Assembly: GCF_000517445.1 (NCBI RefSeq)
Contig: NZ_CP006965.1
Coordinates: 434,001 to 498,000, forward strand
Direction: 5' to 3'
Length of the DNA: 64,000 nucleotides
Origin: Thermococcus paralvinellae
Lineage (GTDB): Archaea > Methanobacteriota_B > Thermococci > Thermococcales > Thermococcaceae
Below, in pieces: positions 27,398-38,532 of this stretch (positions are counted from its first letter, which is position 1; the number at the start of each line of letters is the position of its first letter). The notes under the pieces were generated by a model, which made no database searches, had not been told where the DNA came from, and worked only from the letters and a program-made list of their open reading frames with translations. The translations under genes and the position numbers were made by a program.

Positions 27398-27407
27398 AAA
27401 TATAAAA
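27398..27407 (+). promoter_or_regulatory. TATA box of argG
   Basis: AATATAAAAA about 35-43 bases before the argG GTG start; it predicts a short leader containing GGTGGTTTAG. Confidence 0.5.
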
Positions 27408-27440
27408 AGTGTTCCTTTTATTTTGGCCTAGGTGGTTTAG

Positions 27441-28673
27441 GTGAAGGTAGTTTTAGCATATTCAGGCGGTTTGGATACATCGGTTATCCTTAAACTAATG
27501 CAAGAGAAGCTGAACGCTGAAGTGATAACCGTCACAGTGGATGTTGGCCAGAAAGATGACTTCAAGAAAATTGAAGAGAAGGCTTTGAAGTTTGGAGCAG
27601 TAAAGCACTATACGATTGACGCAAAGGAGGAGTTTGCGAAGGAATATCTAGCTAAAGCCATTAAAGCCAATGCCCTTTATGAAGGGGCCTACCCTTTAGC
27701 CACTGCCTTGGCAAGGCCTTTGATAGCAAAGAAAATAGTGGAAATTGCTAAAAAAGAAAACGCCGATGCAATAGCTCATGGCTGTACCGGAAAAGGGAAT
27801 GACCAAGTGAGGTTCGATTTGGCAGTTAAAGCACTCTATCCAGAAATTAAGATAATCGCTCCAGTAAGGGAGTGGGGTCTAACAAGGGATTGGGAGATGG
27901 AATACGCAAAGAAAAACGGCATTCCCGTTAAGGAAAAAATCTACAGCATTGACGAAAACCTTTGGGGGAGGAGCATAGAAGGGGGAATTTTAGAAGACCC
28001 CTCTGAAGAACCACCACAGGAAGTTTTTGAGTGGACGCTTTCACCAGAGAAAACTCCTGAAAAGCCTGAGTACGTAACAATAGAATTTGAGGAAGGAGTT
28101 CCAGTTGCCTTGAATGGGAAGGAAATGAACTTAGTTGAGCTTATAGAGACGCTGAACTTTATAGCTGGGAAGCACGGAGTTGGAAGGATAGACCACATTG
28201 AAGATAGGACCGTTGGAATAAAGAGCAGAGAAGTCTATGAAGCGCCAGCAGCAATAACTCTAATCAAAGCCCACAAAGACCTTGAAAAGTTTGTTCTCAC
28301 AAAATGGGCTCTTGAGTTTAAGGAAATAGTTGATTCTAAGTGGTCATGGCTCGTTTATAATGGCCTCTGGTTCGAGCCACTCAGGGAAGCATTAGATGCG
28401 TTCATTAATACCGTTGAAGAAAAAGTCAGTGGGACTGTCAAAGTAAAGCTCTACAAAGGAAATGCCATTGTTGTTGGAAGGAAATCGCAGAATGCGCTCT
28501 ATGACATAAATCTCGCAACATTCGAAAAGTCTGACTATGACCAAAAACTTGCCATAGGCTTCATCGAGCTCTTTGGAATGCAGAGCGTTTTGGCCTATAG
28601 CATGGCTAATAAGTCCAAACCGATGGAAGCCTTTGGAAGTAAAAAGTTGGAGGCTGAAAAGGTTATCAGTTAG
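27441..28673 (+). CDS. argG: Argininosuccinate synthase
   Basis: ATP-dependent ligation of citrulline and aspartate. The N-terminal pyrophosphatase P-loop [11 protein letters not shown] is at residues 4-14, and [27 protein letters not shown] and the Ser-rich [12 protein letters not shown] segment follow. It has 410 residues. The start is GTG 27441 with GGTGGTTTAG upstream. argH follows after eight bases. With the LysW pathway in the same window making ornithine, this is the arginine arm. Confidence 0.96.
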   Translation: MKVVLAYSGGLDTSVILKLMQEKLNAEVITVTVDVGQKDDFKKIEEKALKFGAVKHYTIDAKEEFAKEYLAKAIKANALYEGAYPLATALARPLIAKKIVEIAKKENADAIAHGCTGKGNDQVRFDLAVKALYPEIKIIAPVREWGLTRDWEMEYAKKNGIPVKEKIYSIDENLWGRSIEGGILEDPSEEPPQEVFEWTLSPEKTPEKPEYVTIEFEEGVPVALNGKEMNLVELIETLNFIAGKHGVGRIDHIEDRTVGIKSREVYEAPAAITLIKAHKDLEKFVLTKWALEFKEIVDSKWSWLVYNGLWFEPLREALDAFINTVEEKVSGTVKVKLYKGNAIVVGRKSQNALYDINLATFEKSDYDQKLAIGFIELFGMQSVLAYSMANKSKPMEAFGSKKLEAEKVIS

Positions 28674-28681
28674 GTGGTGTT

Positions 28682-30043
28682 ATGTACAGGAAGAATCTGC
28701 TTGGTGATATAAACTCTGAAATTCTCTCCTATATTTCTTCAATGGAAGAAGATAAAGAGCTTGTTGAAGAGGTTATCGAGAGCTTAATATCTCATGTAAA
28801 AGTCCTAACATCCCAAAATCTTATCCCTAAAGAGAAGGGAGAGAAAATACTAGGGGAGTTAAAAAACCTCCTCAAAGACCCTTCTCCGCTATTTAAAATT
28901 GAGGCTGAAGATGTTCACGAGGCGATTGAGATTTACCTAAAAGACAAGCTTGGCGAAGATGAAGGATACTTGGCTTTAGGAAAAAGTAGAAACGAACACG
29001 TTGCCTCTGCTTTAAGGTTAAAAGCAAAGAAACTTTTAATCGAGCAGATAAAGGAAATGTTGGCTTTTAGGAGAATTCTCCTGGAGAAGGCTAAAAATTA
29101 CCTCAATACAATAATGCCAGCATTTACTCATTTACAGCCGGCACAACCTTCAACCTTCGCTCACTATTTATGCTACATAGAGGAAACCTTAGCTACATAC
29201 ACGAAGGCTCTACTCTTTGCTCTTGAGATAGTTAATAACTCCCCTTTAGGCGCTGGAGCTGTAGGAGGAACAAGTGTGTCATTAGACAGGAAAAAGCTCG
29301 CTGGAGAGCTCTTCGATGGAATAATCTTTAACTCTATAAATGCAACGAGCAATAGGGACTTCTTAGGGATAGCCTGTTCAATCGATGTAAACCTATCCAT
29401 CTTCCTCTCAAGGATAGCTGAAGATATAGTGGTTTTTTCGACACCACAGTTCAACTACCTTAAGCTTCCAAATGAGCATTTAGCAACGAGTAGTATGATG
29501 CCCCAAAAGAGAAATCCAGCAACAATGGAAATAGCAAGAGCTTGGGGTGCTGAGAGCATAGGGCATCTCGTTGCATTGCTGACAATTTTGAAGGGTCTTC
29601 CAACGGGTTACAATTTAGATATGCAGGAAGCCAACAAGCACGCTTTCAAAGTATTAAAAAGGACACTTGAAACGCTTAGGATTTTCACTGACCTCTTTGC
29701 CAAAATTGAGGTCAATGAAGAGAACCTGCTGAGAGATGCAAAAATTTTCCCCATTTTAGCAACGGACATTGCTGAGAAAGTCGCTTTGATGAGTGAAAGA
29801 CCTTATAGGGAAGTTTACAGCGAGATAGCCAAACTCGTAAAAGAATCTGAAAGCGTTGAAGAATTTTACGCTAAGGCTCGGGAGAAGTACAACGTTAAGA
29901 TCAGCTTAGATGATGGGATTAAAAAGCCCGTTATAGGCTCCCCAAATCCAGAAAAAGTCAGAGGATACATTGAAACGGCAGAAAAAGCTCTTGAAGAAGA
30001 TTTCAACAAGCTCAAGCTTTTTGACATTAAATTGTTAATTTAA
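28682..30043 (+). CDS. argH: Argininosuccinate lyase
   Basis: Fumarase/aspartase-superfamily lyase releasing arginine and fumarate. The signature SSMMPQKRNPATMEIARAW is near residue 270, and THLQPAQPSTFAHYL is the conserved histidine region. The length of 453 residues is normal. It follows argG closely, with GGTGGTGTT ATG as the ribosome binding site and start. A gap of 72 bases separates it from carA. Confidence 0.96.
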   Translation: MYRKNLLGDINSEILSYISSMEEDKELVEEVIESLISHVKVLTSQNLIPKEKGEKILGELKNLLKDPSPLFKIEAEDVHEAIEIYLKDKLGEDEGYLALGKSRNEHVASALRLKAKKLLIEQIKEMLAFRRILLEKAKNYLNTIMPAFTHLQPAQPSTFAHYLCYIEETLATYTKALLFALEIVNNSPLGAGAVGGTSVSLDRKKLAGELFDGIIFNSINATSNRDFLGIACSIDVNLSIFLSRIAEDIVVFSTPQFNYLKLPNEHLATSSMMPQKRNPATMEIARAWGAESIGHLVALLTILKGLPTGYNLDMQEANKHAFKVLKRTLETLRIFTDLFAKIEVNEENLLRDAKIFPILATDIAEKVALMSERPYREVYSEIAKLVKESESVEEFYAKAREKYNVKISLDDGIKKPVIGSPNPEKVRGYIETAEKALEEDFNKLKLFDIKLLI

Positions 30044-30115
30044 ATATTACAAAAATGATTAATTGGACGGATTTATGTCTATAAAATATGAGGGCAAAAT
30101 TAGTAGGTGGTTTAA

Positions 30116-31237
30116 GTGAAAGCTTATCTCTTATTGGCGGATGGAACAATTGTAGAAGGAAAGGGCTTTGGAGCCGAGGGAGTCAAGTTCGGAGAGGTGG
30201 TCTTTACAACAGCAATGGTGGGTTATCCAGAGTCACTAACAGATCCATCATACAAGGGGCAAATTCTAGTCATGACCTATCCACTAATTGGAAACTATGG
30301 CGTGCCAAGTAAAGAAATTAGGGAAAATGGCATTCCCATTCACTATGAGTCAGATAAAATTCAAGTTGAGGGTTACGTGATTTCAAAACTCATGCGACCA
30401 AGCCACTGGGCAAGCGAAATGAGCCTAGACGAATGGCTCAAGAAAGAAGGAATTCCAGGAATAGAGGGTGTTGATACAAGGGCGTTAGTTAAGAAGATAA
30501 GGGAAAAAGGAGTTATGATGGGAGCTTTGGCTGTAGGTGATTATGATAAGGAAGAGCTTGAAAAGATAATGGAAAATGTTAGAAAGCTAAGCTATGATGA
30601 AGCAAATTTTGTCGATAAGGTAACTCCAAAGGGGATAATTGTCCATTCTCCAAAGAAAGCAGATAAGACCGTTGTTGTGGTTGATTGCGGGGTTAAGTAT
30701 GGCATTCTGCGAGAATTCTTAAAGAGAGGGTTTAAGGTCATAAGGATACCCTACACCTACGACCCAACAAATGCCTTCGAGGAATTTAACGCCGATGGGA
30801 TATTCCTAAGCAACGGTCCAGGGAACCCTGCTTTGCTGAAAACACTGATAGAGAATGCCAAAGCCATAATTGAGTATAACGTCCCGACAATGGGGATATG
30901 CTTAGGCAGTCAAATACTAGCTTTAGCTGACGGTGCAGAGATTTACAAGCTTAAATACGGCCACAGAGGAATTAACAAGCCAGTCAAAGACCTAAAGACA
31001 GGAAAGGCCTTTGTAACGACGCAAAACCATGGCTACGCGGTAAAGCCCGAAAGCTTGAACGAATTTAAAGTCTGGATGATTAATCTCGACGATAAAAGCG
31101 TTGAGGGGATTTATCATCCAAACAAACCGATTATAGCGACCCAATTCCATCCTGAGGCTTCTCCCGGACCTTTAGATTCAACTTGGGTCTTTGATCTTTT
31201 TGCAAAACTAATCAAAGGTGATGCTCATGGTTTCTAA
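30116..31237 (+). CDS. carA: Carbamoyl-phosphate synthase small subunit (glutaminase)
   Basis: Class I glutamine amidotransferase that delivers ammonia to CarB. The N-terminal CPSase domain begins AYLLLADGTIVEGKGFG; the catalytic cysteine is in MGICLGSQILALA and the His/Glu pair in ATQFHPEASPGP. It has 373 residues. The start is GTG 30116 behind AGGTGG. It overlaps carB by 11 bases. Carbamoyl phosphate is needed for both arginine and pyrimidines. Confidence 0.96.
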   Translation: MKAYLLLADGTIVEGKGFGAEGVKFGEVVFTTAMVGYPESLTDPSYKGQILVMTYPLIGNYGVPSKEIRENGIPIHYESDKIQVEGYVISKLMRPSHWASEMSLDEWLKKEGIPGIEGVDTRALVKKIREKGVMMGALAVGDYDKEELEKIMENVRKLSYDEANFVDKVTPKGIIVHSPKKADKTVVVVDCGVKYGILREFLKRGFKVIRIPYTYDPTNAFEEFNADGIFLSNGPGNPALLKTLIENAKAIIEYNVPTMGICLGSQILALADGAEIYKLKYGHRGINKPVKDLKTGKAFVTTQNHGYAVKPESLNEFKVWMINLDDKSVEGIYHPNKPIIATQFHPEASPGPLDSTWVFDLFAKLIKGDAHGF

Positions 31238-34200
31238 AGTCTTAATTTTGGGTTCTGGTGCAATAAAGATTGGTGAAGCTGCTGAATTCGACTACAGCGG
31301 AAGTCAGGCGTTAAAAGCCTTAAAAGAAGAAGGCATTGAAACTATCTTAGTAAACCCAAACGTTGCTACAATCCAGACTAGCCATGAGATGGCTGACAAA
31401 GTTTACCTCCTTCCTCTGGATGTCAAATTTGTTGAGGAAGTTATAAAGAAAGAGAGGCCAGATGGAATTTTATTAGGCTTTGGTGGGCAGAGTGCATTAT
31501 CTTTGGGTGTGGCACTCTATGAAAGTGGGATTTTGGATAAATACGGTGTTAAAGTCCTTGGCACACCCATAGAAGGCATAAAGAAAGCCTTGGATAGAGA
31601 AAGGTTTAGGGAGACAATGATAAAAGCGGGACTCCCAATACCACCAAGCGGAGCAGCTAAAAGTGTTGAAGAAGCCATTGAAATAGCGGAGAAGATTGGC
31701 TTCCCTGTCATCGTTAGGGTGAGCTTCAACCTCGGCGGTAGAGGTTCTTTCGTTGCTTGGAACAGGGAGGAGTTTGAAAACTATATAATTAGGGCTTTCG
31801 CTCAGAGTGAGATTGGTGAGGTTTTGGTCGAGAAATACCTCTATCATTGGAAGGAAATAGAGTTTGAAGTTGTGAGGGATAAAAACGGAAATGCTGTTGC
31901 CGTTGCATGCTTAGAGAACTTTGACCCGATGGGAGTTCATACTGGAGATTCCATAGTTGTCGCTCCCTCTCAAACTCTCACCAATAGAGAGTATCAAATC
32001 CTAAGGAGCGCGGCAATAAAGGTTGCTGAAGCAATAGGTTTAGTTGGCGAGTGTAATGTTCAGCTAGCCTTAAATCCAAAATCAGAGGAATTCTATGTTA
32101 TTGAAACAAATCCAAGGATGAGCCGCTCATCTGCGTTAGCGAGCAAGGTAACTGGTTATCCTTTAGCATATATAGCGGCAAAGCTTGCTTTGGGCTATAC
32201 CTTAGATGAGCTATTAAACGGTGTGACTGGAGTTACCACAGCGGCTTTTGAGCCAAGCTTAGATTATGTTGTCGTTAAAGTTCCGAGATGGGACTTAGAG
32301 AAGTTTGAAAATGCAAACAAGAGGATAAATTCAGAGATGAAGAGTATTGGAGAAGTCATGGCAATAGGACGAAACTTGCATGAGGCATTCCAAAAGGCAA
32401 TTAGAATGGTTGATATAGGAGATGAACTGATTGGTGAATATTATGAAAAGGAAGAACCCTTGGAAGAGGTCATGAAGAGGATAAGGAACTATGAACCCTA
32501 CATGCCAATGCATATAGCTAAAGCATTAAAGCTTGGGGCAAGCATTGATGAGATTTATGAAATCACTGGGATAGACCGCTTTTATCTCTACATAATCGAA
32601 GACCTTGTTAGGGTGGCGGAAGAGCTAAAGAGGAACCCAACTGAGGAGCTTATTAGTGAAGCAAAGAAGCTCGGCTTCAGCGATAAGCAAATAGAGAGGT
32701 TAGTGGGTAAGAAGTTAAAGGAATTCAAGAAGCCAAAAATCTTCGTGAAGCAGATTGACACTCTGGCTGGGGAATTCCCTGCAAAGACAAATTATCTGTA
32801 CATGACCTATGATGCCCAAGAAAACGCCATCCCTCACACGGAAAATCCGAAAGTTTTGGTTTTGGGTGCTGGAGTCTTTAGGATAGGTGTCAGCGTTGAG
32901 TTTGATTGGGCAGTTGTGAATTTCACAAATTCAGCAAAGAAGAGGGGCTATGAGGTTATCGTGCTTAATTATAACCCTGAAACAGTTTCAACAGACTGGG
33001 ACATTAATGATAAGCTCTATTTCGAAGAGATAACCCTTGAGAGAGTTTTGGAAATCTACAAGTTTGAGAAACCTGAAGGTGTCGTTGCCTTTGCTGGCGG
33101 ACAGTTAGCTAATTCCTTGGCTAAAAAGCTTGAGCAGAATGGAGTTAGGCTTTTGGGAACGAGAGGAACGAGTGTTGATGTAGCTGAAAACAGGGCGAAG
33201 TTCTCCAAACTCCTTGAAGATTTGGGAATAAAGCAGCCTCCCTGGACAGTTGCGAAAAGCCTTAGAGAGGTTTTAAAGTTCGCTGAGGAAGTTGGGTATC
33301 CGGTTATGATAAGGCCAAGCTACGTTTTGAGCGGAACTGCAATGAAAGTCGCCTACAATGAGAAAGAGCTGAGAGAATACCTCTCCTTAGCGGCAAAGGT
33401 ATCTCCAGAACATCCTGTGGTGGTTTCAAAATTCTTAGATGCTATGGAAGCTGAGATTGATGCTGTGTCAGATGGAAGGAGGGTTGTTGGTGTTACTTTG
33501 GAGCACGTAGAAAAAGCTGGTGTTCACAGTGGAGACGCTACGATGGTGACACCTTACCGCTATCTAAAACCCAAGCAAGTTAAAAAGATGCAGGAAATCG
33601 CTTTAGAGCTTGCTTTGGCTTTAGGAATTAGGGGGCCGTTCAACATACAGTTCTTGGTAAACGATGACGTCTATGTCCTTGAACTAAACTTAAGAACGAG
33701 CAGATCAATGCCATTCTCAAGCAAAGCAAGAGGCGTAAATTTAATGGAGCTAGCGGCTCAGGCGGTATTTGATGGAAAGCTCTCAATTGGTGAGAAGTAC
33801 AAATACTATGAGATACCTCCAAAGGCTTTCGCTGTGAAAAGTCCACAGTTCTCGTGGTCTCAGCTCCAAAACGCTTATCCCTTCTTAGGCCCGGAAATGC
33901 GTTCCACGGGAGAGGTAGCAGCTCTCGGTAGCGAATTCGAGGATTCACTGCTTAAGAGCTGGCTCTCAGTGAAACCGAACAAAATGCCCGAAAAGAGTAT
34001 ATTAGTCTACGGCTATGGAAGAGAAAAAGAGAAGCTAAGCGAAACAGCTAAGATTCTTGAATCTCTCGGCTACGAAGTATTTACGCTTGAAGATGCTTTA
34101 AGCATCGGAAACCCCATAAGCAAAGAGAAGGCAGTAGCGTTAATGAAAAGCAGTAAGATCGACTTGGTGATGACCTCTGGCTATGCAAAAGACAGGGATT

Positions 34201-34394
34201 ACAAGGTAAGGAGAACTGCGGTAGACCTAAACGTCCCAATTGTTTTAGATGCAAACTTGGCTTATGAGCTTTCAAAAGCTCTCGCTTGGGCCAAGGAGAA
34301 CGAGTTTGAAATTAAAGAGCTAAGCGAGTATTATGGAAAAATAAAGCTAAGAAATGTGCCCACACCTATAGAGGTGCTTATTCAAAGTCTCTGA
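31227..34394 (+). CDS. carB: Carbamoyl-phosphate synthase large subunit
   Basis: Two tandem ATP-grasp synthetase halves make carbamoyl phosphate from bicarbonate, ammonia and two ATP. The first half begins VLILGSGAIKIGEAAEFDY, the second around VLVLGAGVFRIGVSVEFDW. The ATP-grasp segments VIRVSFNLGGRGS and MIRPSYVLSGTAM correspond. A C-terminal allosteric MGS-like domain ends the protein. The frame allows GTG 31218, but AAAGGTGATGCTC supports ATG 31227 (about 1055 residues). The second half deviates from the usual GSGPNRIGQ sequence (GAGVFRIGV). Confidence 0.95.
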   Translation: MVSKVLILGSGAIKIGEAAEFDYSGSQALKALKEEGIETILVNPNVATIQTSHEMADKVYLLPLDVKFVEEVIKKERPDGILLGFGGQSALSLGVALYESGILDKYGVKVLGTPIEGIKKALDRERFRETMIKAGLPIPPSGAAKSVEEAIEIAEKIGFPVIVRVSFNLGGRGSFVAWNREEFENYIIRAFAQSEIGEVLVEKYLYHWKEIEFEVVRDKNGNAVAVACLENFDPMGVHTGDSIVVAPSQTLTNREYQILRSAAIKVAEAIGLVGECNVQLALNPKSEEFYVIETNPRMSRSSALASKVTGYPLAYIAAKLALGYTLDELLNGVTGVTTAAFEPSLDYVVVKVPRWDLEKFENANKRINSEMKSIGEVMAIGRNLHEAFQKAIRMVDIGDELIGEYYEKEEPLEEVMKRIRNYEPYMPMHIAKALKLGASIDEIYEITGIDRFYLYIIEDLVRVAEELKRNPTEELISEAKKLGFSDKQIERLVGKKLKEFKKPKIFVKQIDTLAGEFPAKTNYLYMTYDAQENAIPHTENPKVLVLGAGVFRIGVSVEFDWAVVNFTNSAKKRGYEVIVLNYNPETVSTDWDINDKLYFEEITLERVLEIYKFEKPEGVVAFAGGQLANSLAKKLEQNGVRLLGTRGTSVDVAENRAKFSKLLEDLGIKQPPWTVAKSLREVLKFAEEVGYPVMIRPSYVLSGTAMKVAYNEKELREYLSLAAKVSPEHPVVVSKFLDAMEAEIDAVSDGRRVVGVTLEHVEKAGVHSGDATMVTPYRYLKPKQVKKMQEIALELALALGIRGPFNIQFLVNDDVYVLELNLRTSRSMPFSSKARGVNLMELAAQAVFDGKLSIGEKYKYYEIPPKAFAVKSPQFSWSQLQNAYPFLGPEMRSTGEVAALGSEFEDSLLKSWLSVKPNKMPEKSILVYGYGREKEKLSETAKILESLGYEVFTLEDALSIGNPISKEKAVALMKSSKIDLVMTSGYAKDRDYKVRRTAVDLNVPIVLDANLAYELSKALAWAKENEFEIKELSEYYGKIKLRNVPTPIEVLIQSL

Positions 34395-34615
34395 AGCATT
34401 GACTTTTCTCACTTTATATCTTAGTTTTCTATAGCACTTCTTTTCTGAAAATTCTATGAAATATACTTTATATTTACCAAGCTTTTTCTTTTCATTTCTC
34501 AATTTCTTTCTCCAATGCTCAAAAATTTCTTCGGTAATTTTGAAGAAAAGTCGAAAAATTTTAATAAAAATCCGAATAGTCTAAAAATCTCTTCGAGAAT
34601 TATCAAAGTTTTCCG

Positions 34616-34628
34616 AAATATTTATATA
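34616..34628 (+). promoter_or_regulatory. TATA box of the lys operon
   Basis: AAATATTTATATA within a 245-base AT-rich gap after carB. The start should be near 34645-34655, very close to the first candidate start codons of lysS, so the mRNA may be leaderless. I saw no other gene in this gap. Confidence 0.5.
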
Positions 34629-34660
34629 CCCATTTATGAATGTTGGGAATGTTAAATCAG

Positions 34661-35779
34661 ATGGGGGTGGTACTATTAAGAGCCATACAACTGCTGGACT
34701 CAACATTGAGGGAAGGAGAACAATCACCAGGGGTTAATTTTACCCCTGAGCAGAGATTGAGGATAGCAATAGAGCTAGATGAATTTGGAGTTGAGTTTAT
34801 AGAAGTAGGGCACCCAGCAGTGAGCCAAGACGTAATGGAAGGTATAAAACTAATAACTAGCCAAGGATTGAAAGCAAACCTCCTAGCACACTCAAGAGCT
34901 TTGAGAAGGGACATAGATTTAGTTTTGAACACAAATGTAAACTGGATAGGAGTATTCTTCTGCCTCTCAAATGCCTGCCTTCAAAAGCGCTTCAACATAA
35001 CCCTTGAGCAAGCTTTAGACAGGATTGAAAATGCTATCCTTTATGCCAAAGATCATGGCTTAAAAGTGCGCTTTACACCAGAAGACGCAACAAGAACGGA
35101 GTGGGAAAATCTCGAGAGGGCGTTAAGCTTAGCAAAGGAACTTAAAGTCGACAGAGTAAGCATAGCAGATACAACAGGAAGTGCTCACCCGCTCTACTTC
35201 TACGAGCTCGTTAGAAGAGTAGTTAGCTTCGGCATTCCAACTAACGTTCACTGCCACAACGATTTGGGCTTAGCCTTGGCAAATGCAATAATGGGCATTG
35301 AAGCTGGAGCAACGTTAGTGGATGCAACGATAAATGGCATAGGAGAAAGAGTGGGAATAGTGGATTTGGCTCAAATTTCAACGATTCTCTACTACCACTA
35401 TGGAATCAAGCACTACAAACTTGAAAAGCTCTACGAGTTGAGCCAAATAATCCAAGAAATAACTGGAAGTAGAGTGCAGAGGAATTATCCAATAGTTGGG
35501 GAAAACGCCTTTATACACAAAGCTGGCTTGCATGTTTCCGCCGTGATAAAAGACCCCAGGTTTTACGAGTTCTTACCAGCAGAGATCTTTGGAAGAGAGA
35601 GGGTGATTTATTTGGACAAATATGCAGGAAGGGACTCGATAAGATTCTACTTGGAAAAAATGGGAATTAGAGATGAAGGAATTGCCGAAAAACTGCTCAG
35701 CATTGTGAAGAACTCTCAGGAAGTCTTCACTCCAGAAAGGCTTCTTGAAGAGGCAAGAAAAATGGGGGGAGTAGAATGA
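34661..35779 (+). CDS. lysS: Homocitrate synthase
   Basis: Condenses 2-oxoglutarate with acetyl-CoA, the first step of the alpha-aminoadipate route. It is a DmpA/HMGL-like TIM barrel: [18 protein letters not shown] near the N-terminus, [11 protein letters not shown] and [15 protein letters not shown] metal ligands, then a C-terminal dimer region. ATGs at 34640, 34649 and 34661 are in frame; the GGGGGTGG at 34663-34670 lies inside the frame and has no start codon at the proper distance, so 34661 is a compromise. It overlaps lysT by four bases. A related isopropylmalate synthase is excluded mainly by context. Confidence 0.9.
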   Translation: MGVVLLRAIQLLDSTLREGEQSPGVNFTPEQRLRIAIELDEFGVEFIEVGHPAVSQDVMEGIKLITSQGLKANLLAHSRALRRDIDLVLNTNVNWIGVFFCLSNACLQKRFNITLEQALDRIENAILYAKDHGLKVRFTPEDATRTEWENLERALSLAKELKVDRVSIADTTGSAHPLYFYELVRRVVSFGIPTNVHCHNDLGLALANAIMGIEAGATLVDATINGIGERVGIVDLAQISTILYYHYGIKHYKLEKLYELSQIIQEITGSRVQRNYPIVGENAFIHKAGLHVSAVIKDPRFYEFLPAEIFGRERVIYLDKYAGRDSIRFYLEKMGIRDEGIAEKLLSIVKNSQEVFTPERLLEEARKMGGVE

Positions 35780-36930
35780 CAATTGTTGAAGAGCTGTTGA
35801 ATGCAAAAGCTGGAGAGGCCGTGATAAGGGAAGTTGATTTAATCTACGCTCATGACGGAACGGTGCCTCTAATCATTGAATCTTTTAGAAAGACATTCAC
35901 AAGAGTAAGAAAACCAGATAAAGCTTTCATTTTCTTTGACCATGTTTATCCAGCACCAACTGTGAAAATAGCAAATTTGCAAAGAGAAATCAGGGAATTC
36001 GCAAGGGAACAGGGAATTAGAATATTCGAAGGCTACGGCATCTCCCATCAGGTTGTTCCAGAGGAAGGTCTCTTAGAGGGCGCAAAAATAATCATTGGAG
36101 CGGATTCACACACGCCAACTTTAGGTGCCTTTGGAGTGTTTGCCGTTGGGATGGGGGCAACAGACACTGCCATAGCTTTAGGGTTGGGCAAAACTTGGTT
36201 CAAAGTTCCGGAAAGCGTTAGAGTAAACCTCGAAGGAAGATTAGGCAAAAATGTTATGGCAATGGATTTAATGCTTCACTTGATTGGATTACTGAAAGAT
36301 TTTGATATGAACTACAAGGCCCTAGAGTTCTTTGGAGGCCTTGACCTTTCAATTGACGAAAAAATGACAATAGCAAACTTCAGCGTTGAGACAAATGCAA
36401 AGACAGCTGTTTTAGACAACGGAACCTTCAGCGGAGACGGGGATTACTTGAGGGAAGTTACAATAGAGCTCGGCCAAATTGAGCCTCTAGTAGCTCTACC
36501 ACATCACCCAAGCAACGTCGAGAGAGTTGAGAAGGTTAAAAGAAAGATTGATCAAGTTTTCATAGGCTCATGTACCAACGGAAGGCTTGAGCAACTTAGA
36601 AGAGTGGCAGAAATCCTTGAAGGCGAAGAGGTTAGTGTGAGAACCTTTGTAGGGCCGGCATCAAGAAGGATTTACCTTCAAATGATAAAAGAAGGGATTA
36701 TGCAAAGGTTAATTGACGCAGGAGTTACTGTTCTTCCTCCCGGATGTGGGCCTTGCTTAGGAAGGCACATGGGAGTAGCTGGAGATGGGGAGATAATCTT
36801 GAGCACAACCAACAGGAACTTTAAAGGAAGGATGGGCTCTCCAAACGCTGAAATCTATCTTGCCAGCCCTGTTACTGCAGCGGTGAGTGCAATTTATGGA
36901 GAGATAACGAATCCGGAGGATGTCCTATGA
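35776..36930 (+). CDS. lysT: Homoaconitase large subunit
   Basis: Iron-sulfur hydro-lyase converting homocitrate to homoisocitrate via cis-homoaconitate. Cluster cysteines appear in [13 protein letters not shown] and [14 protein letters not shown]. The substrate-binding [23 protein letters not shown] is conserved. With 384 residues it is shorter than LeuC, as expected for the archaeal LysT. It is coupled to lysS and lysU by ATGA overlaps. Confidence 0.93.
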   Translation: MTIVEELLNAKAGEAVIREVDLIYAHDGTVPLIIESFRKTFTRVRKPDKAFIFFDHVYPAPTVKIANLQREIREFAREQGIRIFEGYGISHQVVPEEGLLEGAKIIIGADSHTPTLGAFGVFAVGMGATDTAIALGLGKTWFKVPESVRVNLEGRLGKNVMAMDLMLHLIGLLKDFDMNYKALEFFGGLDLSIDEKMTIANFSVETNAKTAVLDNGTFSGDGDYLREVTIELGQIEPLVALPHHPSNVERVEKVKRKIDQVFIGSCTNGRLEQLRRVAEILEGEEVSVRTFVGPASRRIYLQMIKEGIMQRLIDAGVTVLPPGCGPCLGRHMGVAGDGEIILSTTNRNFKGRMGSPNAEIYLASPVTAAVSAIYGEITNPEDVL

Positions 36931-37406
36931 GGGTGTGGAAATTTTGGGATAATGTTTCAACTGATGAAATAACTCCTGGAAGATACAACTTAACGAAAGA
37001 TCCACAAGAATTAGCCAAAATAGCGTTCATAGAAGTTAGACCAGAGTTCTCTCAAAATGTAAAACCAGGAGATGTGATAGTTGGCGGAAGAAACTTTGGA
37101 ATTGGTTCATCGAGAGAGTCAGCCGCTTTGGCATTGAAAGCATCTGGAATAAGTGGAATTATTGCAAAGTCCTTTGGAAGAATATTCTACAGGAATTGCA
37201 TTAACTTGGGCATTCCTCTCTTAATTGGTGACACAGATTGGCTGAACGATGGGGATGAGATTGAGGTCGATTGGAAACGGGGAATTGTGAGAAAAGGTGA
37301 TGAAGTAAGGAAGTTTAAGCCATTGGATGGATTCCTCTTTGAGATAGTTGAGAGCGGTGGAATAATTGAATACGTGAGACGGAGGGGAGACCTGTGTATA
37401 GAGTAG
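36927..37406 (+). CDS. lysU: Homoaconitase small subunit
   Basis: Swivel domain partner of LysT. The substrate-specificity loop region [13 protein letters not shown] (in place of the isopropylmalate type) and [20 protein letters not shown] are conserved. The length is 159 residues. It overlaps lysT by four bases and the dehydrogenase gene by 13. Confidence 0.93.
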   Translation: MRVWKFWDNVSTDEITPGRYNLTKDPQELAKIAFIEVRPEFSQNVKPGDVIVGGRNFGIGSSRESAALALKASGISGIIAKSFGRIFYRNCINLGIPLLIGDTDWLNDGDEIEVDWKRGIVRKGDEVRKFKPLDGFLFEIVESGGIIEYVRRRGDLCIE

Positions 37407-38437
37407 CGGTCATTAAGGGAGACGGCATTGGCATTGAAGTTACAGAAGCTGCAATTGAAGTTATAAACGCGGTAACTGATAGAATAGAGTTTATTGAGTT
37501 TGAAGGTGGCTTCGAGGTATTCAAAAGATATGGGGCCCCAATAAGAGAGGAGGACTTGGAAGAGATAAAGAAAATGGATGCAGTTTTATTTGGGGCAACA
37601 TCAACACCTTTCGACGTTCCAAATTACAAAAGCTTAATCATAACGCTTAGAAAGGAACTTAACCTTTATGCTAACCTAAGAATAATCCCCGATTTGTGGA
37701 ATGAGAGAGAAATCTATATTGTTAGGGAAAACAGCGAAGGCCTTTATTCTGGGCTTTACGATGTTGAAAAAGAGAAAGTTGTTGATTACAGGATAATAAC
37801 AAGAAAAGGAGCTGAAAGAATAGCAAGATTCGCCATAAATTTGGCAAAAGAAAAAAGGGAAAAGGTTACTTTCGTCCATAAAGCAAATGTCCTAATGGGT
37901 GACAAGTTCTTTAGGAAAGTCGTCTTGAGTTTAGCCGAAAGGGAAGGAGTCGAGGTTAGAGAAAAAATTGTAGATTCCTTCACAATAGAACTCGTCAGGA
38001 ATCCATGGAATCAGGAGATTATTTTAACGGAAAACCTCTTTGGTGACATTCTTTCGGACTTAGCAGCTATTCACGCAAGGAGTATTGGGATTGTTCCCTC
38101 TGGAAACTATGGTGATGATATAGCCCTATTTGAACCTATTCACGGAACTGCACCTGATATAGCTGGAAAGGGGATAGCCAATCCAATTGGGTCTATTTTG
38201 AGCGGTGCCATGCTTTTGGATTATCTCAACTTAAACGGTCAAATCATCTGGGAAGCTGTCAAATCCTACGTGAGGAAAGGCAACCTAACGCCCGATTTGG
38301 GGGGAACTGCAATGACGAAGGATGTTGTTGAAGGAATTATCGAGGAGATAGAATATCGAATTGACCCCTTGGAGTGGGACGAAGTTTGGGTTGATGAAAT
38401 TAGGATCAACTTCATCCCAACACTTTTCATAAAGTAA
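37394..38437 (+). CDS. hicd: Homoisocitrate dehydrogenase
   Basis: NAD-dependent oxidative decarboxylation of homoisocitrate to 2-oxoadipate; member of the isocitrate/isopropylmalate dehydrogenase family. [15 protein letters not shown], the substrate region [17 protein letters not shown] and [14 protein letters not shown] are diagnostic. The size of 347 residues is normal. Followed by a 95-base gap carrying regulatory signals before lysW. In other archaea such enzymes can also act on isocitrate or isopropylmalate. Confidence 0.92.
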   Translation: MYRVAVIKGDGIGIEVTEAAIEVINAVTDRIEFIEFEGGFEVFKRYGAPIREEDLEEIKKMDAVLFGATSTPFDVPNYKSLIITLRKELNLYANLRIIPDLWNEREIYIVRENSEGLYSGLYDVEKEKVVDYRIITRKGAERIARFAINLAKEKREKVTFVHKANVLMGDKFFRKVVLSLAEREGVEVREKIVDSFTIELVRNPWNQEIILTENLFGDILSDLAAIHARSIGIVPSGNYGDDIALFEPIHGTAPDIAGKGIANPIGSILSGAMLLDYLNLNGQIIWEAVKSYVRKGNLTPDLGGTAMTKDVVEGIIEEIEYRIDPLEWDEVWVDEIRINFIPTLFIK

Positions 38438-38490
38438 TGTTTCATTTGTAACAAAAGCCAAAAAACTTAGAAATAAATGCTACAAAAAAG

Positions 38491-38516
38491 ATTTAAAGAT
38501 TTCCAAATGTTGGAAA
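38491..38516 (+). promoter_or_regulatory. Internal promoter and inverted repeat before lysW
   Basis: A TATA-like ATTTAAAG at 38491-38498 is followed by the inverted repeat TTTCCAA-ATG-TTGGAAA at 38500-38516, just before the lysW ribosome binding site. It could be a repressor operator or, if transcription begins upstream, a 5' RNA hairpin. Confidence 0.4.
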
Positions 38517-38532
38517 GAAGGAGGTGAATGAA

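Noticed and set aside
34663-34670. GGGGGTGG as ribosome binding site of lysS
   Set aside because: No in-frame start codon occurs at a suitable distance after it, so it is more likely coding sequence of a near-leaderless gene.
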